Source: Pleurodeles waltl | Taxonomy: Eukaryota; Chordata; Amphibia; Caudata; Salamandridae | Length of the DNA stretch: 64,000 bases | Assembly (NCBI RefSeq): GCF_031143425.1 | Contig: NC_090446.1 | Location: 1,019,113,066 to 1,019,177,065 of the forward strand | Direction of reading: 5' to 3' | Shown: in pieces, positions 46,411-57,000 of the stretch | Layout of the letters: each line of letters starts with the position of its first letter | How positions within the stretch are numbered: the stretch's first letter is position 1 | Made by a program: the position numbers and the translations under genes | Notes under the pieces: generated by a model | What the model was told of the DNA's origin: nothing | Databases searched by the model: none | The model's input: only the letters and a program-made list of their open reading frames with translations

Positions 46411-47540
46411 GACTTGAGACTCAAGTTTTTGTAGGTACTTAGCAATCACTTACCTTCTTATTTACTCTTTAATTGCATTCACGTACTGTAAGTACCTGTA
46501 AAAAGTAATAAAAAGTAAAAGTAAAGTAAAAAGTTAGCAATACCACACATCTCATTATTTAAATGATTTTGAAACTAGTTCTAATAAGAACTTTTTTTCT
46601 TCTTTTTTTTTTTTATTTCGTTTTTTACATCTTTACTTTTTTGGAACTGTAGGTCAACACGACCAACTAAAATTGGAACGTGAAATGCACTCAACAGGAT
46701 CTGAACATACATCCTGCAGAAAAATAATAGGGGTTTTGGGGAAGACATTAGTGAGCAAACACCAGCTTGCAGTGAATATTAAGATCACTCTCCCTGCAAT
46801 GAGCAGTGTGTGGCATAGAAGACAGTAAGTAGCTATCCCCCATATGGCTCAATGATATGGTGCTCCTGCCTAAAATGGTTCACAGGAAACTGGGAGCCAG
46901 TTGGTTGAATAGTCAGTGGAGTAGAGGAGGAAGACTGGGATGCTGGTTGCCTCTGAATGTCCAAAGTTAACACAACAGGAGCAGGTGTTGTACTGCAAGA
47001 AGTACCAGATGAATGAGGGTCCACTTCCAGCAATGCCTGCTCGTGCCTTCTTTCGGCATAAGCCACACAGGGGGTGTGGAGGTGCTTGCACATTCCTGTG
47101 ATGATGAGGGATTATTGTTGCCCAGTGCCCCAAGAAATCATATTCTTCCACAGACAACAAGTTACCTGGCTTTGGTTCACTTTCTTCTCCCCGGGTGGAA
47201 GAGAGAAGTGACACACAGCAGACTCCTTTACCTTGCGGCATAGTACTAATTCCTGCCCCTCCTCAGTGACCCCCTACCCTTCCCCCTCCAAAGGATCTGG
47301 AGCAGGAGGTTGAAGTCTTTCAGCCATCTCCGCAGGAACTCCTGAACACCAACACCTGAAGATGCAGCAACATTGGGAAACTACTCTATAGCTCTGCACC
47401 AGAAGACAACCGGGAAAAAAACAAGCTTATTATTAGTTGGGAAGATCTTCTTGTGGCCTATTAGATTCTATGGTATACTCATGGAGTACTGTGGTTCTAC
47501 TGAGTGAGCACTGTGGTACCACCGAACATATACCATAAAT
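46411..47540. other. Unassigned interval
   Basis: It contains a T-rich run (46582-46632). Two overlapping - strand frames at 46833-47241 have no domain that I recognise. Confidence 0.4.
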
Positions 47541-47780
47541 ATATATATATCACAGCCAAATCCCAAAGAGAATGGAGCACTCACAGGTAGTAGACGCATG
47601 ATACTTATTACGATCTGACCGACGCGTTTCAGCAATAACTGCCTTTCTCAATGGCGGTAGTATCTGTAAGAGATCACATGACATTAATTTTTGAAGTGAT
47701 TACTGCTCTGCCATTAAATGACTATACGTAAAGTTCCACATTCACAGTCATACATATATATATATATATAACAAATATTC
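47541..47780 (-). repeat. Short repeat with hammerhead-like remnant between TA microsatellites
   Basis: On the - strand, TTGAGAA, AGGC...GCT and GAAACGCGTC (about 47656-47619) correspond in order to the CUGANGA box, stem II and the GAAAC-GC-GTC cleavage segment, with two changes in the first box. TA runs lie at 47541-47552 and 47755-47770. Confidence 0.45.
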
Positions 47781-47808
47781 ATGACATTTTCCAAAACAAA
47801 GTGTACCA

Positions 47809-48139
47809 TTTACAGGGATGTCAAAGCTTGTGTCACATTTTAAATGTGCAAGGCCACAGAAATTCACCTGTAATAGTTATTTAAAGTAACTATAACTTGT
47901 GCCCCACCATGCAGTTTTTTTCAAAACTTTTACTGCAAATATTACATTTATATTATCAATGATGTTATCAAAGATGTCATGAGTGATGTAATTTGTGGGG
48001 TAATTAGCAGTGCATGGCAAGGGCACAAATTATAGTTCCCTTAGGGCACGAGTTATAGTTGCTTGAAATAACTCTAACTGCTGAATTTCTATGGTTTTGT
48101 ACATTTAGAATGTGAGCCTAGCTATGACATCCCTGTAAC
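47809..48139. mobile_element. Foldback element, copy 1
   Basis: The left arm starts TTACAGGGATGTCA (47809) and the right arm ends TGACATCCCTGTAA. Inside, the CACAGAAATTC and GAATTTCTATGG segments, the ATAACTTGTGCCC and GGGCACAAATTAT segments, and finally CACCATGCA and TGCATGG pair up. The arms are about 105-130 bp with a spacer of about 95 bp. There is no coding sequence. Confidence 0.7.
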
Positions 48140-48559
48140 GGCATAATATTTTGGACTATTTTGTGAAGATTTGTCAAATGGTGCTAGAGATATAGACAAG
48201 TCAAAACCAAAGGTTACAGGTACAGTATAGTTAGGCTTACATTAAAACCACCAACCCCATCTTTCGGCCATGCACACCAGGGGTTAGCTGCAGGGCCTGG
48301 CCTGCAACCAGTCTCTTTGGTCAACATCCCTAACTACCCAACCCCATTCCACGCACAACCTTTTGCCATGCACAGCAGTAGTTGGCCAGAGTCTGCATGC
48401 CCCCGGCCCAGCGGATCTCAGCCCCAGAGACCCCATCCCCTGGGACCAAAACTAATTACTGATTTTTTGGGGGGAGGGAGACCACACAGTCCCCTTTCCC
48501 AGGTTGATCTTGGCCCTAGGGACCCTATCTCCCAGGCCGTAGCTTAATTTGTTTTTTTG
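48140..48559. other. Unassigned interval before the third minisatellite repeat
   Basis: Increasingly G/C-rich towards 48400. The repeated GGGACC...TCCCAGG steps suggest it already belongs to the repeat that follows. Confidence 0.4.
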
Positions 48560-49290
48560 GGGGGCAGGGGGCTCTGTGGCCCCTCTCTCCAGCCCTGATC
48601 TTGGCACCAAGGACTGTGAAAGCAATGGTTCCTCTGTTTCCCTGTCTCTGGTGGGCACCCTGGGACATAGCAGGAGCTGGCCCTCGCAGTCCCCAGGGCA
48701 ATCAGTGGCTCCTCGATGGGGGTTGCATTGCCCCCGCCAACAAAAACAGTCCCGGGGAGATGGTGGTCCCTGGAGGTCCACCATGGATGCCCTATCCTTT
48801 TTCAAATGAGCCCCAGGGAGATGGCAGTCCCTGGGGATATTGGAGGGGGGCACACAGCCCCCCACATAGCAATAGAACTTGTTCCATGCATAAGTGGCAG
48901 TCCCCCTGGGCTGTGAGGGGCCAGATGGTCCCCCGCATTTATTTTTGACAATCTTTCCCGGGGAGGTAGCAGTCCCCAGGGCTGCGGAGGGGCTGTGTGC
49001 CTCCCTGCATAACAATAGGACTTCTGCCCCAGGGAGGTATCAGTCTCCGGGGCTGCGGGTGGGCCAGGCGCCCCCCCCCTGCATTTCTTTTTCCCAATCT
49101 GTCTCAGGGATATGGGGGTCACCAGAGCGGCAGGGGAGCCAACCACCCCGTGCATTCCTTTGCATATTGTGCCCCAAGGAGGTGGCGGTCCCTCGGGCTG
49201 TGAGGGCTGGACGGGCCCTGCACATTTTTCACAATCTGCCCCAGGAATAAACTGCTCTCTAGGGCTGCAGGAAGGAGCTGGATGGCCCCT
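48560..49290 (+). repeat. G-rich minisatellite repeat, copy 3
   Basis: Units of roughly 70-75 bp of the CCCCAGGGAGGTGGCAGTCCC type continue to about 49280, about nine units. The array is followed by GCCAATCAGATCTCAGCATG as in copy 2. Confidence 0.75.
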
Positions 49291-49299
49291 TGCTTTCAA

Positions 49300-49737
49300 A
49301 AGTTGGCTCCTTGCTGAAGTGTTGGCAGCCAATCAGATCTCAGCATGAAATTGGGAGGGTTCGCGGAGCCATTGTATCCCTATATATAAAGATGTGTTTT
49401 TTTTCTTTTATTACTAAAACACTACAGAACGTATTCATACAAAATAACAAAAAGGTAGTTTTCTGGACCAAAATCTACCTTTCTGCCAAATTTGTTGTAA
49501 TTGTGTCTAGTGGTTCGGGCGTTAATCCTGGTCAAAATTCCTATGGAAAAATGCACGGGGAAAAAGCATTTTCAGATTTCCCGTTTTTTTCGGTCCCTGC
49601 TTCAAGGGCCACCCCGATACTGTCTAGAGAGACGCTGATGTGAGTGTTGGATTTTTGGGAAAATTTCATGAAAATTCATGAATCTACACCAAAGATATAG
49701 GCAGGTACAAAAATGCTTTTTCTGTAGAAACAAGGTT

Positions 49738-49740
<3 letters not shown>
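49300..49740 (+). repeat. Dispersed repeat, second copy of the 42640-43120 family
   Basis: It shares AACAAAAAGGTAGTTTTC, GGACCAAAATCTAC and GTAATT...GGTTCGGGC with 42640-43120 and 50600-51010, in order. Confidence 0.7.

Positions 49741-49802
<62 letters not shown>
49739..49802 (+). repeat. (GT)n(AT)n microsatellite
   Basis: About ten GT repeats run directly into about twenty AT repeats. Confidence 0.95.
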
Positions 49803-49804
<2 letters not shown>

Positions 49805-49965
49805 AAAGGGCACAAGTTATAGTTATCGTAGAGCATGCGTTGGAGCATGTCTTAGAGCATGTGTTGGAGCATGTTACTTGAAATAACTCTAACTATAACA
49901 GCTGAATTTCGATGGTCTTGTGCATGTAAATTCTGATCCTAACTATAACATCCCTGTAACTGTTG
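49803..49965 (+). repeat. Single arm of the foldback family
   Basis: GGGCACAAGTTATAGTTA through AATAACTCTAACTATAACAG to AACATCCCTGTAAC matches the right arms at 48010-48139 and 51900-52037. It includes a short local triplication of GAGCATG (about 49831-49872). Confidence 0.65.
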
Positions 49966-50079
49966 TTTTTTGGTGTGAATTTTGTGTGAATTCCTAAGGT
50001 TTTTTAAATGCTAATTCCTAACTATAATGTCCTGGTAACCTTTGCTTTTTTTAGTGAATTTCTAAAATGTTGTAAAAAT

Positions 50080-50460
50080 TGTAATGCAGCAGAGGGCCAA
50101 GGAGAAATCACTCAAAAAATGGGGAATCTGCAAGGAGGAAGCAGTGGAAGCAGGTGGAAAGCAGGAAGAAGGCACACAAAATACAGGGGAAAATGTAAGG
50201 AGAAAGCATTGGAAATTAGGGAAAAACAATGAGAGGGCACACAAAAACAGGGGGAAAACAAGGTGAAAGCAGTGAGAATGATGGGAAAGCAAGGAGAAAG
50301 CACATTAAAAGTGGGGAAGAAAGCAGGGAGAAAGCACTGAAAATGAGGGAAAAGCAAGGAGAGGTCACACAAAAAGGTGAAAAAGCAAGGTGAAAGCAGT
50401 GAGAGTAAGAGAAAAAGGAGGGAAATGGGGGGAAGCAAGGAGAAGACAGGTGCAAGAGTT
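50080..50460 (+). repeat. GA-rich degenerate minisatellite
   Basis: Repeats of GGGAAAGCAAGGAGAAAGCA-like sequence occur at irregular 40-60 bp intervals. The purine bias opens long chance frames on both strands. Confidence 0.75.
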
Positions 50461-50599
50461 ATGCAGCAGCAGCTGTGCCTTCTTTTAAAATTTTGACATT
50501 CAGGGTCTCTGTGGGACCCCATTGCCAGGCCTAGGGCATCAGGGTATTCCATCCCCTGCCCCCTTCTGTTTTGTTTTTCTTTAATTTTCTTGGGCCATG

Positions 50600-51480
50600 A
50601 CTGAGTCTGAGTGTCAAGCTGGTTTATGGCTCTTACCCTTTGAAGATCGTAGCATCCTGGATCTGGGTCCTTATATATACAAATTCATTTTTCCTTTTAT
50701 AATTCCAAAAATACTGAACAGATTTACACCAACTTACAAAAAGGGCATTTTCGGGACGAAGAGCAAGCTTTCTGGTGTAATTTCGTCCAGCGGTTCGGTC
50801 TGTAGTCATGTCTAAAATCCATATAGGAAATTGCATGGAGAAAATGTGTTTTGAGACCCCCTCTTTTTATCGGCCCCCGCTTGATGAATCACCGCAAAAC
50901 TTTCAAGACAGTAGCTAAAGTGAGTGCGGTACTAGTTTTGAAAATTTCATGAAGATTTGTCAAATGGCTTCAAATTTATTGGCAAAACAAAAAATGCTTT
51001 CCCTATGGAAACTGGGTACTAACATTAACTATATACTGGCGACTGCCAGTGGGTAATTTATACATATATACATATGTATATACATAGATGTATACTACCT
51101 AGTGGCAGTCGCCACTAGGTGGTTATAGTTAGGACCATGTTTCCATAGACAAAGCATTTTTGGACTTGCCTATATCTTCTGCACCGTTTGACAAATCTTC
51201 CCAACATTTTCCAAAAAAAGTGTTGAGGTGATTCTTGTTGCACATGGAAAGTTTTAGGGTGATCCGTGAAGCGGGGGTTGAGAAAAAGGGTGTAAAAAAA
51301 AGTTGCATTTCCTATGTTAATTCCCATAGGACCTTAAGACACGTCTACAGCCAGAACCACTGGACGGAATTACACCAAATTTGGCAGAAAGATAGCTTTC
51401 AGTACACAGATTTATCTTTTTATTTTATGGGACACGGTCCCCAGGGGTGAAAATCCTAGTCGAAAGAGGTATAAGGGGTC
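50600..51480. repeat. Large inverted repeat, arms about 350-450 bp
   Basis: The left arm 50600-51058 and the right arm 51102-51480 are inverted copies of the 42640-43120 family. The arms close with GGCGACTGCCAGTGGGTA and TACCTAGTGGCAGTCGCC around an AT-rich centre of about 40 bp. Confidence 0.75.
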
Positions 51481-51659
51481 AGGGCGCAGGTACCCTGAAT
51501 CCAGGGGGCTGATATTGATGTGTTTTAGGGGCAAATTATGGGTTTCAAATAATTTTGCATTTCCATGTGTGATATTCATTAAAATTAGAGTATCTTAGTG
51601 GATTATTGTCATTAAAATTACTTTACATTAAAAAACCATAGAAATTCATGGAAAAAGAC

Positions 51660-52037
51660 AAAGGTTACAGGGACATTATATTTAGGTTCTGCATTTACTC
51701 GTACAAAGCCATAGAAATTCAAAAGTTATAGTTAAAGTTTCTTCAAGTAACCATTACTCACGCCCTAAGGTAACTAAAACACGCGCCTTCACCATGCACA
51801 GCTAATTACTCTACATATATCACTGATGAGATCTTGTATGACATCTTTAATATTATCACTGCAACATTTGCATTAACTTATTGATAAGTAAACTGTGCAT
51901 GGCAAGGGCACAAGTTATAGTTACTTTAGGCTGCAAGTCATAGTTACTTGAAGGAATTCTGACTATAACTGCTGAATTTCTATGGTTTGTACAAGTAAAT
52001 TCAGAACCTAAACATAACGACCCTATATGCTTTGGTT
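51660..52037. mobile_element. Foldback element, copy 2
   Basis: The left arm 51660-51812 includes GCCATAGAAATTC, AGTTATAGTTA and CACCATGCACAG. The right arm 51897-52037 has the inverted partners CTGTGCATGG, TAGTTACTT and GAATTTCTATGG. The centre is about 85 bp. It is related to 47809-48139. Confidence 0.7.
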
Positions 52038-52056
52038 TTTTCAGTGAATATATATC

Positions 52057-52057
<1 letters not shown>

Positions 52058-52117
<60 letters not shown>

Positions 52118-52225
52118 CCTTAGACACTCCTTCAAATATCAGGAGAACCAGGACACCTCCAATATGAAAATTCAATTTATTTCAGCACAAAATCCAACGC
52201 GTTTCGGCAACAGCCTTACTCATGG
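52058..52225 (-). repeat. TA microsatellite joined to a hammerhead-like short repeat
   Basis: A TA run (52060-52115) is followed by a short unit. On the - strand it contains ATGAGTA, AGGC-TGTT-GCC and GAAACGCGTT (52213-52192), equivalent to the parts of a hammerhead with a two-base-degenerate first box. ATATATA sequence follows on the other side too. Confidence 0.5.
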
Positions 52226-52254
52226 GAGTATATATATGTATATGTGTGTGTGTG

Positions 52255-52478
<224 letters not shown>

Positions 52479-53188
52479 TTCATGCCACAAGTTAGCATTC
52501 GGTGTGACAGCATGGCACTGAATAAATCTATACAACAATATGCATGCATTCCCTTGTCATGCAGATAAAAAGTGAGAACTAAGGGGTCATCAACTTTTAA
52601 TTAGTAAACAAGACAAAGGTTTCTGTCTGAGCTATATAAGCAGTGTATTTTTGTTACTCCTGCCGAAGAAGTCATTCATATGTAAGCATTTGAATTGTCA
52701 TCCTAATTGACGCTACTCTCTTGGGCACCCCCAAAACAAGGATATGCTCCCACCAACTAAGACTTGTGCAGAGGGGGCAAGTATGGCTGCCCATGAGATT
52801 ACAAGAGTAAAAGATCAATGGAGGTTTGACCGATTCACAAGAAACACCATGGCTGTCCTTTTAAACCCCAAGGCCGTCAGTCAGACAGACCAATAGGGAT
52901 TAGAGACCACACAAAATTTACAAAACAGCAAAATCCATAAATATCCAGGGACAAAGGAAAAATGGCAGAGATGGCACAGTTGCTGAATTGGTTCTAGTCT
53001 TTCGTCCCAACAGTCCCTTTAGGAACCTCATTCATACGTGCATGCCAATATTGCCAGTGACCACCTCACTCCTAGTCATTATGGATATGCTCTCCAGTCC
53101 ATAACTTTTCATATTCATACTGTTGATTTCAGGTGGGTTAGTCTAATTAGTTCAGTGAAGGCAAAACAAGACAACAACACCCAGAATG
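52479..53188. other. Unassigned interval
   Basis: No gene or repeat boundary is recognised. Confidence 0.4.
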
Positions 53189-53196
53189 CATTACAC

Positions 53197-53410
53197 CAGT
53201 GATTCCCAACTTGTGGTCCGTGGACCCCATGAGATCAGCAAAGCCTCCTCAGGGGGTCCGCGAATGCCTAGAAAATTAAATATTATTATCAAGTTTTTAG
53301 TAATGATTCAGTAGGGGGTCCCAAGATTCAAAGTATGATTCAGTGGGGTCCCCGGGTTGCAGTAATGATAAAGTGTGGATCCACAGAAGTCGAAAGGTTG
53401 GGAACCACTG
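53197..53410. mobile_element. hAT-type MITE, 214 bp, with perfect 8-bp target duplication
   Basis: The ends are CAGTGATTCCCAAC and, inverted, CAGTGGTTCCCAACC. The flanks are CATTACAC on both sides (53189-53196 and 53411-53418). The CAGTGxTTCCCAAC end is typical of hAT Charlie-like elements, and TGGTCCGTGGACC sequence lies just inside. It encodes no protein. Confidence 0.93.
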
Positions 53411-53418
53411 CATTACAC

Positions 53419-53925
53419 CATCACATAAAAGACCAGGACTGGAATCTGTGTCTGCAATAACTCAGTGCGAGGGGTTCACACCATTGACTCGAGTAACCTG
53501 TGTGTTGGTGATATCAGGATCTGACAATATGAAGCCTCTGTGGACCTACCAAAGCGTGCGTGTGAAAACACATATGTTGGACTGTCAATGGAACACATAC
53601 ATTACATTTGAACTTAAACAAATCTAACTAAACCATGGCTTCACGCCAGCCAGTGCCAAACTTCAGGTCTACAAGGAATTATTTGATGATACATAAAAAT
53701 TTGAAATCATCCCACCCGCTCTTAATGTAGTCAAATTGACACTTTTGGCAAACGTTTGTGTTGCTCATTTGTTTGGAAAACAAATATTTTGTTTGACCTT
53801 CATCCCTTTTTTTGTTGGAAAAAAAAGCTTTGACTGGGAGCCAGTGGGCACCTCAGATGCCTCTTCACCAGTGTCACTGCACTTGCTGCACTCTTGATGC
53901 ATCAAAACAATAATGTAGCAATATA
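53419..53925. other. Unassigned interval
   Basis: No gene is supported. The open frame at 53343-53627 starts inside the hAT element and is probably chance. Confidence 0.4.
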
Positions 53926-54720
53926 GGGGCGTATTTACAAGAACTGACGCATCGCTCCTTTACCACAGTCATGCGTCAATTTCCCTTGTGCTGCATCGTA
54001 AACGTTTGCAATGCGATGGATGCGCAGTATTTACAATATGGCGCTCCATGATGCAAGGTCCAAAGGATGAGTCAGAAATTCTGATGCATCCATTGGAAGG
54101 ATGGCACAAGGAGATCAGGTCAGAAGTGGAGCAATGCGATAGTTGGTCAGAAAACTGACGCAATGACAGCAATGCCTCAAAATACAAAGGCATCAGTTTT
54201 CCCTGACGCATAGCCTACTCTATAGGAACCAATGGAATAGAGTGTGAAAAGGTGAAAAACACACCTTGCACTCTATTATACTGGTCCTGTACGTCATTCA
54301 TACAAGTGGGCATAGTATACTTATGTGTATCACTATGCTCACATATGTGTGACATAAGGCCTGCATGTAATGTAGTGTGACGTACTGTGTTACCTACTTC
54401 ATGTGGGCACTTACCTTTTGGGGGATGTGAGTTTCTCACAGATTCCAGCATCGAAAGTGACCTAAGCTGTTCAGATCACTAAGAAAAAGCTTCTGCATCA
54501 TTTTTAGGCCTGGGTTTAACAGGTGTAGGAATTCCCCAAAGATGCATCACTTTCCTAAAACCTTATAAATATGGATGCATCAGTTTTGCGTTGGTTTCAA
54601 GTCATTTCCTGGCATTTAATTAACTAAACCTGACGCAACTGGTCGTTGCACAGGCTAATAATGACATACGAGGAAGAAAAGTGATACATTTGTGAAAATG
54701 CTCCACTTTGTAAATATGGA
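53926..54720. mobile_element. Probable Harbinger-like nonautonomous element
   Basis: It begins GGGGCGTATTTACAAG with repeated GACGCA motifs (AACTGACGCATCG and similar) and ends near CTTTGTAAATATGGAGC, an approximate inverse of the start. No coding sequence is present. The right end and the target duplication are uncertain. Confidence 0.45.
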
Positions 54721-54944
54721 GCAGTTAATGTGCTGTTGCTGTGTTTAAAAAAATGGACCATACAATAAACAGAAAAAGCACAGTCATCTTTACCAAGCCC
54801 CTTGCACATCTAAGAGTCACCAACAACAGGCATTCCAGAATGATATGCTTTGTTTCGTGATGTCTGCTCGCTTTTCAGAGCCATTCATTGAATAGCACTT
54901 TTAAAGGCAAAATGATGTTGAAGTATTAATATTTAAAAAGCCTC

Positions 54945-55475
54945 ATGGCATAGGGTGGTGCAGCAAGTGCCTTGCTGCACCATCGGGAAAGGGCAGAAAT
55001 GTGCCGCATCTACAAGATATGGAGCATTTCTATCCTCTCCCCGTGTGCTGGTGCAGAAATTGGTGCAAAGGTGCCAGCGTTGTGAGGATAATAGCTTTTA
55101 CATATGTAGGAAGGGTCACCTTCCTGCACAAAAACAATCAATGGAGGCATTTTCCTCCATCTATGTGTGCTGCAGAATGCAGCACACATGGAAAGAGTAA
55201 AAAACAGGGAGAAATAAATATATTTTTCCCCGTTACATCACCCTGGGGCGGTGTAGGCTTTTGACACATTCCCAGGTTTACAAAACTTTGTAAATCTGAG
55301 AATGCATCACAATTCATGGATGTTGCATGGGAACACCCACACAACACCAATTGAAATGCCTCCATGATGCAAAGTAATGCAACGCAGTGACTTGCATTGT
55401 GTTGCCTTACTCAGTATTTACAAGGCCATGCAAAGCCACGCAAAGTGGGCTCACGTGGCCGTGTAGACATAGTTG
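54945..55475 (+). repeat. Harbinger-like small element, copy 3
   Basis: It has the same landmarks and order as 32595-33090, and as 22440-22985 inverted. It contains a clear TTTACAAAACTTTGTAAA hairpin and the GATGCAAAGTAATGCAACGC stretch. Confidence 0.65.
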
Positions 55476-56159
55476 TGAAATCTGCGCTACCGGTGCGTCA
55501 CAAAAGTGACACACCAGAGGCACACACAGCTTGCAGAGATGGGCCAAAGTTTAAAACCTTGTGCCACATCATTGCTAATCCTGGACTGAAGTTGTGCTCA
55601 AGGAAAATATAATATATAAAATGATTCCATAAAGAAGACATAAAAATATAAGAAAGAATCTTGATTGATCAGTATTTTGTAAAATATTTTATTTTTACTT
55701 ACTAACAAAAATAATGTGCTGGATTATACAACGCCACCATGGAATGCTCCTGCTAATCTTTGTACCCCAACATTTATGAAAGGTATCGTAATATGTATGA
55801 AACATTGGTTACAGAGTTGTGCAGTTTACCTGGCATTGAAAAGAAAGTAAAGTGCTAGATAATTAAAAAATGTCAGCATTAGATTTGACTTTTATACTAA
55901 TTGTAAGTGGGTTGCTTTTTTCCAACTTTTAACAATTAGTTCTCTGCATACAGTTTCGAGAATGCTCGTATGAAAAGAATCTGCCATTCGGCAATCAGTT
56001 CACTATCGAGTTCAGAAGACGTAGCTGAGAGCTAATGCATCTTTATGACATTAGTGGCGTTATCAAAGGCCTTTGATAACTTAAGTCACAAATCCTGATA
56101 AATAGGTTGGCTCCTGTGGCTTGATGAGAAAAGAGAGCAAGGAGCACAATCAATAAGAG
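55476..56159. other. Unassigned interval
   Basis: AT-rich, with no supported gene. Confidence 0.4.
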
Positions 56160-57000
56160 ATTAAAGTAGAAACAATATAGGGGAGATCAAAACAAAAAGC
56201 AAAAGACAGATGACAGATGGGACTAAAGCATAGGTCAGATTACAAAAGGTGCATGCCACCAACTTTTTATGAGTTGTTACCAAGCACAAAATGGATGAGA
56301 GGGCACACTGTGGCATAGACCGGTTAAGAAAGGGAAATAAGGCACAAGTCATAGGAAGGAGTGTCGAAAGCTCGCAGGAAATGAGAATGCGGACCAAAGC
56401 ACACGATGAAAGAGAACATACACCAAGGACAAGACAGATGAGAGGCGAGACTGGACTAAGTCATAGAATGGTTAAAAATAACACAAAGGAACTAAGGTGT
56501 ACTGTGAAAAGGCAGCGGTTGATGCTTATTATAGGTGAGATGGTGAAGCAAAGGAAAGTTAGATGGGACAGAAAATTGAGGCACCAGCCACAATCTAGAG
56601 GAGCATGATTAGAGGGAAGTAAGACATCAAGCGAAAGGCCGAAGGGAATAAGATGTTAACAGATAGGAGGTGAGCGGGGCACCAAATAGATGAGTCCATG
56701 GACTGAGGCACAATGTAGTTGAAAGAGGGGACTAAGACACAGGACTGATGTGAGAGAAGCGACAATAGCAGGATTAGAAAATGGGAAGGGGGCAGGAGGA
56801 AAATCCATGACAGATGAGTGAAGGGGCCAATACACAAGGTAGATATGAGTAACATCTGGGGCACAATACAAGCAAGAGAAGAGAGCAGGGCACATAATTA
56901 CTGAAAGAGGGGAACAAAGTATAAAATGTACACATATGATTGGCGCAAAGAGCAAATGAACATAGAAGGGGTTCGTTGGATCTAGAAGCAGCACCCAACA
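56160..57000 (+). repeat. Degenerate purine-rich tandem array
   Basis: GATGAGAGGGCAC-like and AAGGCACAAGT-like steps recur at roughly 45-60 bp across the interval with heavy divergence. The frames seen on both strands reflect this bias. Confidence 0.45.

Noticed and set aside
44855..46442. Several long frames rich in Thr, Pro, Leu and Tyr
   Set aside because: They arise from the 15-bp satellite period, which avoids stops in all frames.
46833..47241. Two overlapping - strand frames as a possible gene exon
   Set aside because: No recognisable domain, no supporting splice sites, and the two frames conflict.
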